Source of the DNA: Toxotes chatareus
Taxonomy: Eukaryota > Chordata > Actinopteri > Toxotidae
Direction: 5' to 3'
Assembly (NCBI GenBank): GCA_016801885.1
Contig: CM028901.1
Coordinates: 6,036,783 to 6,100,782 of the forward strand
Length of the DNA stretch: 64,000 bases
Under the pieces are notes generated by a model. It was not told the DNA's origin and did no database searches. It saw nothing but the letters and a program-made list of their open reading frames with translations. The translations under genes were made by a program, and so were the position numbers. Shown one piece after another: positions 1-13,100 of the stretch (positions are counted from its first letter, which is position 1; each line of letters starts with the position of its first letter).

Positions 1-929
1 AGAAAGCTGCCACTCTCCAGCTATTCCACCTGCAGGGTAAATTGAGCCCAGGTATGTGAGTTACTACATTTATTTATTTATTTTGCAGTACTTCATGACC
101 AGAGTCGAGGTTTAAATGAGATAGACTGTGAATGAAAGAGATGGAAGCAGTGAGAACATTGTGTGTGTTTGTGGGCAGCCTTTTTAGTGGGAGGTGTGGG
201 CTTCGCGGTGCTTACACAGATTGTCAGTTTTATCCGAACTTTCTTTCTGTCGGAGTTTTCGGGGGCCTGATAAGCAGCATTACTGTTTGCTGGTTATGGC
301 AGTGGCCTCATCTTTGCAAACACCCACACACTGAGACCAGTCAGTTCCATTTAAGGCCACGTACTTGTGTAACAGTCAGTAGTTTTTCCAGTGACCTCAC
401 CTCTGAGTGATTTGCAGAGGTGTGTAAACTCAAAACGACCTTTTCCTTGAGGTGAGACTAGGTGTAAATAAGTAGCTGCACAACATGTCCATATCTATGC
501 TTTCATTCACTTACAAAACAAATTACAGGCTGGTACTCACCTGCTCCATATGCTGAAGTTACACCTCTTTATCTGTCTACATCATTACTGCAAAAACAGT
601 GGTGTTTCAGTCAGATCAGCCCATAGGGGGCTGCAATGCAAAGGGCCCTCCTGTGCTTCAGCCAATGAATTCTGTTTAGGTATCAATGACTCTGCTTTCA
701 AGAGACAGTCTGCTCAAACACATCTGCTCACTACTTAAGACACTACACCCTGCTTCAGAGAAAAGCAAGTGTCACTGAAGTGACAGTCTCTGCAGTTGGC
801 TCGCCAGTGGGCTGACTGAGACAGATGTCCCAGCTTTTATGATGCGGCTGGGCTTGTCCTGAGTGCTCACCCACTCGCGAGGCAGCATGCATTGGGGTGG
901 CAGCATTACTTTTCACATTTCGTACTTTT
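1..929. other. Non-coding DNA, nothing recognised
   Basis: This is AT-rich unique-looking sequence. Short frames here have no start context, domain or splice framing that would support a gene. A small TTTA repeat followed by TTTTGCAG sits near 69-88 but no coding exon follows. Confidence 0.5.
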
Positions 930-1361
930 CACACGTCCCCAAATTGAGATGTTGTCCCGCATTGTTATTGACAGTCAGACTCCAGTTTTGAAATGCGTGT
1001 TTTATAATCTGGCATTTATCAAATAGGGGGCGGGGCGGGCTGTTTGATCATGTCAATCAAACCGGGACGCTCGGTGCCGGGCGCTGCCAACAAGAAACAA
1101 TGCAAGTCAAGTCAAAACGGCATGCAGCGTGAGACATGGACGGAAGCTGAAAGTGCATTGTCTGTGTGGGCCCGCCTACCTGCAATTGTTGCTGTGATAG
1201 AGAGAGCTGAAAGACTTTTGATGGAGCAGCAGAATAGAAATGTTTATTTTTAGAAGTTCTTTTAGACTACCTTGATGCATTGGTATCCCACATTGTCCCA
1301 CATTGTCCCAAAAACGTAGTCTTTGTCCCACATCTGGTGAATTGGGATCTGGTCACCCTAG
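930..1361. mobile_element. Probable remnant of a non-autonomous DNA transposon
   Basis: The right edge, read on the minus strand, begins CTAGGGTGACCAGATCCCAA, a start that matches a common vertebrate DNA-transposon terminus (GGGTGACCAGA...). Just inside it are GTCCCACAT-type repeats. The left edge near 936-958 (CCCCAAATTGAGATGTTGTC) is a diverged inverted counterpart. The interior is more GC- and CpG-rich than its flanks, with GGGGGCGGGGCGGGC at 1026-1040, and holds a 69-residue frame without a known domain. The family is not certain; hAT-like is my best guess. Confidence 0.45.
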
Positions 1362-1426
1362 CAAGCTCAAATTAAGTGCACTCGAGTGCTTCAGTGTGTT
1401 CTGCTTTTAATTTGAAACTAGAAAGC

Positions 1427-1455
<29 letters not shown>
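1427..1455. repeat. (TG)n microsatellite
   Basis: Uninterrupted TG dinucleotides, about 14 copies. Confidence 0.95.
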
Positions 1456-1458
<3 letters not shown>

Positions 1459-1496
1459 ATTAAAATGATTGAAAATAAGCTGTTTGGTTCCAGTCC

Positions 1497-1500
<4 letters not shown>

Positions 1501-1527
<27 letters not shown>
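1501..1527. repeat. Poly-T run, 27 bases
   Basis: Pure T homopolymer. It could be the poly-A tail of a minus-strand retroposon, but the adjoining sequence is not a recognised element and no target duplication was seen. Confidence 0.95.
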
Positions 1528-3788
1528 GGGTCTACTCAGTAAGTTCACTGTGTGTATTTCTGTGTGTCCCTGCTGAGCAACTATTTTAAAAGACAAGGGA
1601 GGGTGTTATCATTTGGATAAATGTCAAATATTCAACACGTATGGCCAAATCCCACCCTTCCATCACTCTCTCTCTCTCTCCCCATTCACACCTCTCCCAC
1701 CTCATTAGCAGTCTCCTCTCTCCTTCCCCCCATCACTCCATCCCTCCTCATTTCTTAGTCAGATGGGGCTTTGCAAGGCAGAAGGTCACAGAAATGTCTC
1801 TTACATACATGCAACCACTCTCTCTCTCTCTCTAGGTCTCTCCCCCTTTTTTTCTTATACACTCACACTCTTTCTGCTCTCTCTCACACAAAAATGCATA
1901 CATTATTAAATTTCTCCTTTGTCCCTCCTCTTCCCAGTAGTCTCTCTCCCTCTCTCTCAGTCTCTCTGTCCCCTGAATACAGTACATATATTATTCTTTT
2001 TGGTCAGACTCCTTGGGCTGATCCGATACAAGAAGTGACAGACTTTGGGTTGTGACCTAAAACTGCAAAGGTAGATTCAGTACTCAGAGGAAAAAGGCAA
2101 GCACCACTTTTAGCTGTGAGCATGGCACGTCTCCACTGTAGCATCTAAGTACAGTAGTCTGTTTCCACTATACACCCAGCCACAGTCAAACTCTCCTTAG
2201 TTTAAACTATACTTGTGAAAATCACATTATGATATTTGCCATTTATAGGGGAATGAACTTTGCACTTCTTTATAACAGCAGTCAACAGTCAGTACTAGAG
2301 TAGTACAACTGGAGGTTTTTCCTTAGGAGGTTAAACATGGGGGTTATGTTTTTTTTCCTTCGGGTGGTGATTTACAGGTCAGATGGCATATTGTAGTAGA
2401 GTTACATTTGCTGTTGCTGCTGGTGGTGTAAGAACATGAACAACGAACAATACTTTGTATTATGAAAGATATTTTGTGGAAAACTGATATATAAATGCCA
2501 AATTTCCAAAGTGGACATTTGTCAGTTATTATTGAATCATGAGAGAAGAAGTGTTGGTAGAAAGCATATGATATGATTGATGTTCAGATGCTACGTGTCC
2601 TTGCCTAGCCTCGCTCATTCATGTGTTTTATACAAACCTATAGCCCCACACTGAATCTACAACCCGATGAATACAATTGATCCTGCATCATGTACTGTAT
2701 AATACAGAGTATGCCGGAGCTCACTGTGCAAAATTTGACAGTCCCTAATCAGTGTTTTCTGTTTGTTTGTAAACTGAAAGCAGGTATTCTTATGTATTCT
2801 TAACTGTAAAACACACAACAGTTGTCAGGAGACTCCTGATTTGTATTGTAGACACTAAGACAGTCAGCTAACTGGTGCATTAAAACCACCCTTTTAGTCT
2901 CTATTACTCAGGCTCATCAACAGTGTAAAGGCCCATGTAACTGTGATATTAAGCCTAATTTGTGTAAAATTTAACTGAAATTTCAAAGTTTCACTTGCAC
3001 TTTAAACACTCGTTTTTAGCATTAGAAACTGCCTTTGAATCCTTAAGTACTTGACTTTGCATTTACCGAGTTTGCTTGAAGTGCAGTGCAATAAGTGGAG
3101 TCTGGCGGAGGAAGAGAAAGATAATTGTAGTGTGGTCCAAAAAAATATTAAGAGTGAATGACAGAAAAGAGAGGGAGAGGTAGGCAGAGGTGTACAGCTA
3201 TATTACACCTACAAAGGACAACAACAGAGAGGCAGAATCAGTAATCCTAGTCCGTTTGTACTCACTACGACATCAATGATGTGACCCCACCATAACCACA
3301 GAGATTAGTTGTCACACACCTGTCAACGCTGTACTCCTTCTGTATAGTGATGACTGATTGTGATTCTGTGCATTCTAGCATGCGTGTCTTCTTTTTTAGA
3401 TAGACGTAGCCGTCAGCAATGATGTTTTTCTTGCCGACTATCTTATCATCTGATATCTATATTACACTTTTGGAGGAATCAAAGGCATGATCGCCGTCTT
3501 TGACTCCCAGCACTTCTGTGATCAAGCGGTGGCTGACTTCAGATCATGTGCATACATGTTTCAAGGGCCACAAGAAACACTTGTAACTATACTCGTTTTC
3601 AGACTTCCAGTGACTTAATCGTTTCACACATGCTGTAGATTGATACCCCTAATTGTAAGATGATGATTAGAGCAAAGCCTTGGAGTGATTTCCCAACACA
3701 CCCTTTGCAATAATGTTGTTTATTTAAGTTGACAATGCTCTGCCCACTTCTTTCTGTTATGCTACTGATGCACTGCTCATTAGCAAAC

Positions 3789-3789
<1 letters not shown>

Positions 3790-3822
<33 letters not shown>
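3790..3822 (+). repeat. (CTG)11 trinucleotide repeat
   Basis: Eleven uninterrupted CTG units. In one frame the + strand reads as an alanine run (GCT/GCA-type frames), but there is no splice or start context to make it an exon. Confidence 0.95.
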
Positions 3823-3825
<3 letters not shown>

Positions 3826-4161
3826 ATATAGCATTTCACCAACCACAGCATCCAACTTCCTCAGGGGCTGTTTACTACTGTCACTCTCCAATCCTCTCAG
3901 CTCTTAGTTTAGAGTATGCTTGCGAGAATGACAAAGTCACAGCCTAGATGGCAAATATCAAAATAATCATAGATAAATCAGTTCCACGTGAGCTTGTTGG
4001 CTTTATGCATTTTAGTTGCATGGATGAAGTGGGATGTGACCTTCATAAAAGATATTTCTCACCACTGACATTTGATTAAGGTAACGTAGGCAGCCGGTTT
4101 CCCCACTGCATGTACTGTAATGTAGTGGAACAGAATTGATCAGGCACCGATAAGGTGTATG

Positions 4162-4180
4162 TTTTTTTTTTTTTTTTTTT
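4162..4180. repeat. Poly-T run, 19 bases
   Basis: Pure T homopolymer in unannotated sequence. Confidence 0.9.
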
Positions 4181-4508
4181 AAATCTGATCATTTCAAAGA
4201 TAATTGTGTTCCATTTTACCCTCATTGCAACAAGGGCAAAGAGTGATATGGGTTGTAACTCATTTACATGAAGCAACATCTCATTAAAGCCCTTTGTCAC
4301 GGGTTGGATGTCTATGAGTGGTGAGCACTTCAGTTGAAGAGGGAGTATTTGGCAAGACAGAAGCAAAGATTAGAGAACAGCACAAAAAGAAAATCTCAAC
4401 ACAGTTTTATCAAAAATAACTTTCTGTTTTCTTTCCTGGGTAAACTCCTCACAACTCACTAGATTTATCTTGTGACCCCTTGCAGGGTTCCCGACCCTCG
4501 AGGGCGGC

Positions 4509-4525
4509 GGGGGGGGGGGGGGGGG
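4509..4525 (+). repeat. Poly-G run, 17 bases
   Basis: Seventeen G in a row, preceded by GGGCGGC. Such runs can form G-quadruplexes and are prone to sequencing and assembly error, so the true length may differ. Confidence 0.9.
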
Positions 4526-6209
4526 CACTAACCTGCAGGTTTAAGGCACCGACCGTGAACCACAATGCCCCTGGTGGAAACCAGCTGGGAATCCTTGTTA
4601 CATGTTTATTTCATCTCTCTCCCCTCTCTTTTCCTGTCATCTCTCTACTCTCCAGTCAAACTCAGACCAGGGTTGTTCTGGACCACTGGACTAGATATGA
4701 AGCATAGCGTTCATTCATAAAACAGAAGTTGTTTCATTCATGCTTCACCTTCTCATGCGCCTCTTCATCTCTTTGGCTACGAGCGAACTAGTAACATCCA
4801 AACATATGCATCACATTTCACCCAATACTTCCCATTATTCTGCTGATATACACACACCAGTGCTATTTGTTGATGCATCTCCCTCTGCAGTACCAACCTC
4901 CTTCTTATGTGTTGTGTTTGCTGACTAAATACGACAAAGATTTATTGATAATGTATGTTTCTTATGTGGAAATTAGTTCTCCCTGCAAACTACTTGTTGC
5001 TCCTCAGATTCTCCACAGATTTTGCAGCATATCTAACTGTATCACCACTTTCTCTAAATGGTTAGTTTCCTCACATAGTTTTTTCTGACTTAAAAAAACA
5101 AATATTCAGATTCAGGCATTTAATCCCATGGATTACAGCCCTTTTTTATGTTAATTGAACACAGTTATCTATTGATTCGTCAAACAGCAGTTAAATGCTG
5201 GATGGATTGATAGGTAGGCAGACTAATTGTTCAAATCTGGTAACCCACAAGTTTCTTGTCCCGCTGTAACCTAGCAACAGATTGTTCTGCCGCTGCTTTG
5301 CTGTGTTTACAAACTGTCTAAAACCCTAAATGTTCTCTCTTCTCCTTAACTGCCGTGCTCCAATAAACAGCCCCTTTTCTCCAAAAGTGCACCTATAGTA
5401 CAAGCGTGTGTGTGTGTGTGCACACAAGCACATGCATGCGTGCTTTATCACCAGCAGAGCAGTGAAGTTAATTGGCTTCAGCTGAGAGGAGAAGGAAGAC
5501 AATAGCTTGAAAAACACACACACATACACATACTGTCAGAAAAACTCCCATAGAGACATACACCGCACACTTTGCTCAAAAATACACACACACACACTCC
5601 CGCTGCGTAGCTTGACTGAATCCAAACACTGAAGCGTAATATTGTGTCTTTATTTAGACACATGGCTTACATGGGCCACAACAGTGTCTGATAACAATGT
5701 CTGTATGTGTGTATTTGAGAGTGTATATGAGCGTTTAGGTCATTAGGGTAATATGTGGGTCCTGAAACAGGCTCTGTGGTTAAACGGCCATGAGGCATGG
5801 CAAGAAAATTTTGCCACCCAATTATGTTTTTGCTTGCCAGTCTCGTAGAATAGTAGAAGTGTACTACCTCCTGAAGATGTTTGGAAAAAAAAAAACTGAC
5901 AGAGCCAACAGCAACCACAGCAGCACCCACATTTTCCAACATTTGTACTGGTTTTTCTTTCCCCATGTCTCTCTCTCTCCCTTCTTCTCTCCCTCTATTT
6001 CCTGACTTCTTTTTTCTTTTTCCATTTATTGACTTTTTTCAGTCTCTCTCTCCTTGCTTTTGATTTTTTTTCTTTTGTCTCCTAGTATCCTGGTATGTTT
6101 CTTCTTACTGTCACACACCCAAAAAACCCTACTTTTTTTTTAACCAATAAAAGAAAAACTACAATAAAATAAATCCAAATCCACCTACTTTGAGATTATT
6201 TTGTGTGTG

Positions 6210-6211
<2 letters not shown>

Positions 6212-6263
<52 letters not shown>
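6212..6263. repeat. Compound (TG)n(AG)n microsatellite
   Basis: About 20 TG units followed by about six AG units. A related AC tract lies at 6525-6544. Confidence 0.95.
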
Positions 6264-9200
6264 TGGTAGGAGAGGCTTCCTCTCTGTGAAGCCCAGACGT
6301 GCTCAAGCACCTGTACTCAGAAACCAATTCTACACACACACACTGAGACACACGCACAGACACACACATCCATCCTAATCCAGCACCACTACCTCTTAGG
6401 CACTCCTTGGTGAAAAGAGAGAGAAGGAGAGACAGCAGAGAGGGAAAGGGAGAGGGAGTAAGAAGTGAATTCAGAGTTGAAGTGTTTTGTCTGGGTTTTC
6501 TCCAGCGGGCTTTACTCTCCATCTCACACACACACACACACACATACAGACACACACAACCCCAAAGTCTTCCGGTGGAAATGACTTTCAGATTGTTTCC
6601 TCACAAAAACACTTTCACGGGCAGAAAAACAAACAGTGCATTTATCAGGTTATCAGATAGCCAAGGCAGAGATAGATTTCACTTACAATAGCCATGTACA
6701 TTTAGTACATTTTAACACTGTGTATTTGCAGAAACAATGAGTTTTCTTTTCAGCTTAGCCTTTTTTTGTAATGCATTAGAAAGCTGACACTGTGTCCCAC
6801 TTTAGATCCAGGCAAAGGTACAGGGGGATGATACTCACAACAGTGTTTTGGGGGCTATTGTAGCTTTGCAGAGCTACCACATCACTCCAGTGTTGTGGAT
6901 TTTGAAACACTGTAGATATGGAGAGGCAGAGTTCAGAACAGGAAGCCAACTACCTCAGTAAAAACATCTACCTGCCTTGTATTTTTAGACCTTTAGCAAA
7001 CTACAACTGAAACTCAAGCAAAAAAAAAAAAAAGAACTTCATTAATTTTTTTTTTATCAGTTCACTCTGCTGTGTAAATTAAAATTTGTTTTATCTGTCC
7101 ATGAACTCTGTTTGATTCAGTCTGACAGTGTCGAATGAATTGTACTGTCGGATAATGACAATGCAAGAACATTGTCTGGCAAGTCTCTTGACCGCTCTCC
7201 CTGTCGCTGTCCAGAGTGCTGATCCCGGATCCCTCGGCACTACAGGAACTGTCCGAGGTGCTAGCTCTTGTCGGTGCCAACAGACGGGAATGCCACTGGT
7301 GGGAGCTCATGGCCAGTACAAGCATCCATTCAATCTGCTTGTCATTGCTTTCTCCTTTTTGCCTTGCCCATAGACACAGTGTGTTTTTTTAGTCACAGAT
7401 TGCTTTGTCTTGGAATCAACTGCACCATGCACCAGTCAAGCCGGTCCATCTAGTTTGTCTTTCCTTGTGTAATGGGAGTGGTTATTAGCCTCTGTTAGTT
7501 GTACAGTATTTGTTTTGGGTTTTTTTTTTTCCTTGCAGCTGTGTGTCCACAGTCAGCCTTTAGTTTTGCTCCTATCCTGTTGGCAGTGGTGTTTTGTTGT
7601 TTTGTATTAGTTGCCCTGCTGAGTCATATATAAAGAGACTTTAACCTGTGCCAAGCCTCTTTGTCATCTCTGCAATTGGGTACTACCCACACAATTTTGC
7701 AGTTTTTTTTTTTTTTTTTTGTCCTACCAATGCCCTGCTTCACATTCGTACTACATTTCAAAGCAGACATTTTGTAATGCTAACAGGAAAATGGCCAAAG
7801 CCATGAGTGACTGAGTGAATTCCACCCACAAATACCTGCTGCCTGGCATCTTTAAACCCCGGGCCCACAGCAACCTCATAGTTTTACTACTGGTTTTCTA
7901 AAATCTTATGACTCTTTCTAGGAGAAACCTTTTATCTTTCCTTTTTCAACTGTAATTGACAGCTGAGGTTGTCTCCTACATGTTTCTGAGGAGAACTAAT
8001 CATATGTGAAGATAACTGAAAAATAAATGACACCCTCCTATCCTTTTCCTTCTCTTGGCCTAGATAACGAGCCATCTTCACCGCCTCCCTCTCCTTACCT
8101 TTTGTGTCTTGAGGGAAGATTTTTGCATGCCTCTCTGGCTTTGCACAGGAGTCAGATCGCTCCTTATACACTTTAACCAAATGTCCCGAGAGAGTGGACT
8201 GACAAAAATACCCTGCGTGGCACATCCGATATGTAAGAAATTGTCTCATGCATACACAACATATTCAGTGTAGTTTCAGAATAGGACAGTTCTGCACATG
8301 AATAAAAACATTCACTATAATTCATAAACACATAAAAGTACAAAAAGTAATACTCTCTGGTGCGTTTTTGGCTGGTAAAGGGACTTGACTTGAAATTCAG
8401 TGCACTGAGTCAGATCAACTATGTGTATCGATCAGGAAAACAGCCTGAAGGGTGGGACCTCTTCTTGAACCTGGAGGTTTGAACACTAATCCGACAATAT
8501 GAATCACTGAGACGCAGGCTGGGGAATCAGTGTTTGACTAAGATGTTTTAGGTCTTTACGGGGTAATGCAGATGAGTGCAGTAATGAGCGCGGCGTGATC
8601 TGTGCTGAAGTCGGCTGTGGAAGGGCGTGGTGCTGAGATGTTGTCACTTTCTGCTTAGCCACATGTATCATGAGGCTAATTTAACAAATTATCTGCGGTA
8701 GGACAAGCTCTCTTCACAACCCCGCTGACATTACTGGCCTCGGAGCGCTGTCTGCTACACATATGCGCAGACCAAAAATTACTGTGCAAATGTTCCTACC
8801 ATCTTCCATCTGCTGCTAACCTTCTAATTTGCATCCATCTGCATGACCTGTACATACAATATATCCTGCAGTGCAGATTTACACAGCATACACTGTAACA
8901 CACTAATTACCTCTGAAACCAAACACCCAAAATAGCTTTTACTTTTAATTTCCCTTGCAGATACGAAGTGTTGATTAGCTCATAATTCCCTGTAATTTTA
9001 TCACATTAAATAGCGTTTTTTGGTGAATCAGCTTTATGGAATTTGAAAGTAGCTACTCTGGGTGTTTTCTTTAATTTTGGGCCAAAGTTTGAAGAGCCAG
9101 TTATAGACACATTTCCTCAGCTGGAGAGTTATTATTGAGGTTTGCTCATGTCTTTCAACGACTTGGAGAAAGGGCATACAGTCTGACTCTCAGCTGTAGG

Positions 9201-9407
9201 ACTGGCTCTGTTTATCAGGCTGTGTATTGTGTTGTCTGTGAGGCCCTTACATTTAATCTGAAGGATAGTCGCCATTTTTTTATTGTAGCCCTGACAGTAT
9301 GGAGCAACTTTAAACAAAGTACTTGGATGCCCACTTGGTCCAAATCTTCTTTTGTTCCATGGCCATTCAGTGTAACTGACCTCTTTGTAATGTGTGATGT
9401 GTGTCTT

Positions 9408-9409
<2 letters not shown>

Positions 9410-9440
<31 letters not shown>
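9410..9440. repeat. Poly-T run, 31 bases
   Basis: The longest homopolymer in the window. It might be a retroposon tail on the minus strand, but no element was recognised beside it. Confidence 0.95.
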
Positions 9441-9444
<4 letters not shown>

Positions 9445-10098
9445 ATTCCATATTGTTTCTTCTGTTATTGGCTCCTTATTTTTAAAGTTAAAAGTGTTTT
9501 TTTTATTTGTAATATATATATAGCTCATTTCGTCATGTTCTTCTTAATGAAGTTACTCTCCAGAATTGGACATTGTCATCCTGTATTAATGTTTGTAGGT
9601 CTCTTAGATCTCTTCTTAGATTGTGACTTTGAAATCATTATAACAGCTTTTTAGACACTTCAAAGTCAATATTAAACATAGGTAATAGTACTTCATGGTC
9701 TTGGTAGATAATATTCTGTCTCATATTCATACATATTAAGAACTAGCTAATGGTTACTGTTTTTACACCAAAACTCTTCAAGCACATGTTAAAGCCCCAA
9801 ATCCACTAGTGTAACACAAAGGCTCCGTTTGCTGCAATGTGTTGCTTTCACTCTCTTTGGGTCCTAGACAGAAAAAGTTGAAGAGGCTCTCGTCTCACAT
9901 TCGGCTTTGCTTACAGAATGATAACTACACACACACACATGCCAAAGGCTCAGTTAGAACAATATACAGACTGCAAGATTGTGTCTTCTGTGTGTATGTC
10001 TGTGTGTGTGTGTGTAGCACAGCATGTGTGTTTCTGAGGTATTACTGCAGACATGCTTGGGAGGTTTTCATCTGCTGAAGTCTGTTGCCTAAATCCTG

Positions 10099-10099
<1 letters not shown>

Positions 10100-10125
<26 letters not shown>
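10100..10125. repeat. (AG)n microsatellite
   Basis: Thirteen AG units followed by a short G run. Confidence 0.95.
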
Positions 10126-10130
<5 letters not shown>

Positions 10131-13100
10131 AAAACAAGAAGGTGAAGCAGAAACCCGACAACGGGGGAAAGTGAAGAAGAGAGTGGTGGAGAGAGGTGTT
10201 TTTAGCAGAATTAGATTGTTCCTGAGTGTGAGTCAGGCTCTCTGCTTCAGCCTAATGGTGATGGATGGTCCACCACTTTGAAACAATGGAACACACACAA
10301 ATGTATAGCACAGTGAGGTGTATGCACACACTCACAATGCACACTTTCACAGCCTTCAGCCTTTAAAGCTGAGTATATGTCACCTGAAAAGCTTTTTAGG
10401 ATTGGTTCATTCGAAGCATAATCTGTATGAATTGGTCAGGCTTGACAAAAGGAAGACATTAAACTGAAACATGTTTTAGACAAATTGTTTGCAGAGGAAG
10501 GAAATCCTGAAATGCTTACCACCAAGTGCATGTCATTTATACAGTAACCAACAACATTACAGACATCCATTGGCTAAGACTGGATTTGTTACAGTTCAGG
10601 AAGCTATATTAGAAGAAAAACAAAGCTTTTCCAAAGCCCTTCTCTGGAAGTAATGGGGAAAAAAATGTTGTCGAGGACAATTGTAAACACAATAATGGAC
10701 TGCTGCCTGACGTTAGGAGCAATGTGACTCCCGGGATTCAGCACAATTAATAAAGAACAACAAATTTTACATTGTTATGATGCTAAGAAGAAATATTTTC
10801 TACAAAAGAGACAAATAGCAAATATATGAGTAAAAATATTCAAAAGACAAAGTTCACTTTCTGTGACAAAGAAATGATAATGACCCAAGTGATACCTTCT
10901 GTCACAACCTACATCCTCTTTCTAAACTTCGCCGAAGTTGGTACTGGAAAGTCAGACACTCATGTTGCATCAGCTAAAGCTAACCTGAATGCCAATGGAC
11001 ACAGAGTTTTTGTACAGACTCAGAAATATATTTTGTAAGGCAGAAATTTCAGAGAGTTAATGTGCAGAGGAATGAAGAGCATTTCCAGATATGTTGCGGT
11101 ATGATTGAATGGATGAGATGTGCTAGTGGATGGCAAGCTGAAAAGCTGCATGCACCGTTTAAGAATGTGTTACCTGTGATATACTGTTCATCAGTAAAAA
11201 TGTTTCAGGGCCAGTTAAGTTGATAAAGGGAGGAAGTGCCTTGGGTTTATCTTATATCAAAATCACAAGGTCCCCAGACGACACCGCTGAATTGGAGAAG
11301 AACACACTATAATAATACATTTATTATAACTCTCTTGGAAAGAACATGATGTAGATTGTGTGTGTGTGTGTGTGTGTGTGTGAGTGAGAGAGGTAGAAAT
11401 AAAGAGCTTATCACTATTGCTGCAAGGAATGGCAATTATAGTATTCAATTAAATATTTCTAAAATCATACATGTATTACCACAGGGAAATGTAAACATGA
11501 AGTCATCAGTGAAATGAATTGTCCATTGCAGTTATCGTCCCTTTGTGATGTCGAACCAGATATTAACAGTATGTAACTGCCTGCTCATGCCAGTAAGACG
11601 CAGCCACTGTCTGTTACCTCGAGGAATTTCTGCAATTAGCACATTGAGGATCCATCAAATAACAGCTTCTCCCCAGAACAGACAGTTCCAAGTGGACGGT
11701 TCAGATAGTAGGTTGGCTGAGCAGGGTCTCAGATTCATTGCATTTAAGCATGCAGTACTTATAATTGAGGGTGATATTCAGTGAAAGCATCTACACTGGA
11801 TTATATCATGTACTTCTGCCTTGGTACGTAAATAATGAGTCAATATTCCCGTGTCTCAGAGGTTGAAACAGAGTGAACAGTGTTGTGAAACCATTCAGCT
11901 CAGCAAATGCAAAACACAAAATAAAGCTGCTTGACATAACAGTTAGTGCTGTCCCCGTCATTTTCACACAGTCAGCACAAAACATTCCTGCAGTGGAAAG
12001 TTATGAATGAAAAGTAACTGGCCTTGCTCAGTTTTATTGGCCTCATAAATGAGAATATAAGTGGCATACGATATAACCTTGGTCTGAAGAGGTTTCATTT
12101 CCTTCCTTCAATGGAAAGGTGACCTCATTTTGGCAGCATCACCATACACTTCCTTTGAATGAAAGAAATAACTATTGATTTACAAGAAATATAACAACTT
12201 CATGGATATATTGCGTCAAAGCTCAAAACTTCCAAATGCCTCGCTAATGCTGCATTGTCTGCTAGTGCTCTTAATATTGAGCCAGAGCCAGAATTTTCAT
12301 CTCGCCACCTTATGATTATGTGGTGTTCACAGTACGGTCCTCTGTGAACGGAAAGTCAATGACTGTCTCATCCTTCTCTATCTGATGAAGCATGCATGGA
12401 GATCCTGCTTTCACATTCTGCTAAAGTCTGACCTCGCTTCTCATCTGCTTTTCAAGTCAGACAGAATCTTAGTCAGGTTGACACAGACAGCGCACTTAGC
12501 AGTCGGAGAAAGGTGAGCTGGCATCCTGTTAATTTTGTTTGAAATTGAAATTTCTATAAGAAAAGTCCAGAGTGGGAATGGTTTTTCCTTTTCTCTCAGG
12601 ACTAAACGTGGACTGAAAGACAAGTCTGCAGGTATCAAGTGAGCTCAAAATATTCAAACTTTTGAAAGTATCCTGACTGATGGAAAAGCTGGATTCAGGA
12701 GTGAAAATGTCTGAATAGGTTTTGAAAATATTTTCTTTTAAAAAAAAAAGTTCTTGTATGACATTGAAAACAAAGAAAGAAATCTGCGGCAGCACCACAA
12801 TGAGCAGGAGAGCAGAGGTGGAGATAATTGCAGAGCTGAGATCAAGAAACAAAAATATAGAAAAGGTACTGAACCGCCAATTCACCTGGGATAGGTTGTG
12901 TAGTGAAAATATTCTTAGTGCTTCAACAGACATTTGGACACTTGGAGAGAGACACCAACCATAAAGAACATTTTCACCTCATTCTTGTGGCTGTTGCAAA
13001 AGTGTACAAAAACCACTGTTTACACTAAAGGAAACAGTTATATTTTCCTATCAGGGGCTTTTGTTCTGTAAATACAGTAGTTGAATTCCTTCAGTAAAGT

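Larger units (their letters stand above)
1362..3789. other. Non-coding DNA with pyrimidine-rich stretch
   Basis: Apart from the microsatellites listed, 1655-1975 is CT-rich (repeated CTCTCTC, CCCTCC). The rest (2050-3789) is AT-rich unique sequence with no recognised exon or element. Confidence 0.5.
3823..10099. other. Non-coding DNA with microsatellites
   Basis: This stretch holds no supported exon. It contains the repeats listed plus TG/CA tracts at 5405-5420, 5512-5530 and 5583-5598, a CT-rich patch at 5960-6080, poly-A and poly-T at 7021-7056, and T runs near 7522 and 7704. The sequence 8640-8880 is free of simple repeats and carries an octamer-like ATTTGCAT, so it could be regulatory, but nothing shows it. 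Confidence 0.5.

Noticed and set aside
7062..7325. Minus-strand frame with an acidic, serine-rich stretch (STSDSSCSAEGSGISTLDSD)
   Set aside because: The composition is exon-like and GC content is raised, but the flanking acceptor and donor motifs are weak and no protein is recognised. It might be a gene fragment; not supported well enough to annotate.
12529..12964. Overlapping frames on both strands, including a coiled-coil-like run
   Set aside because: Frames overlap each other on opposite strands, have no known domain and lack a credible acceptor; AT-rich chance frames are the simpler reading.
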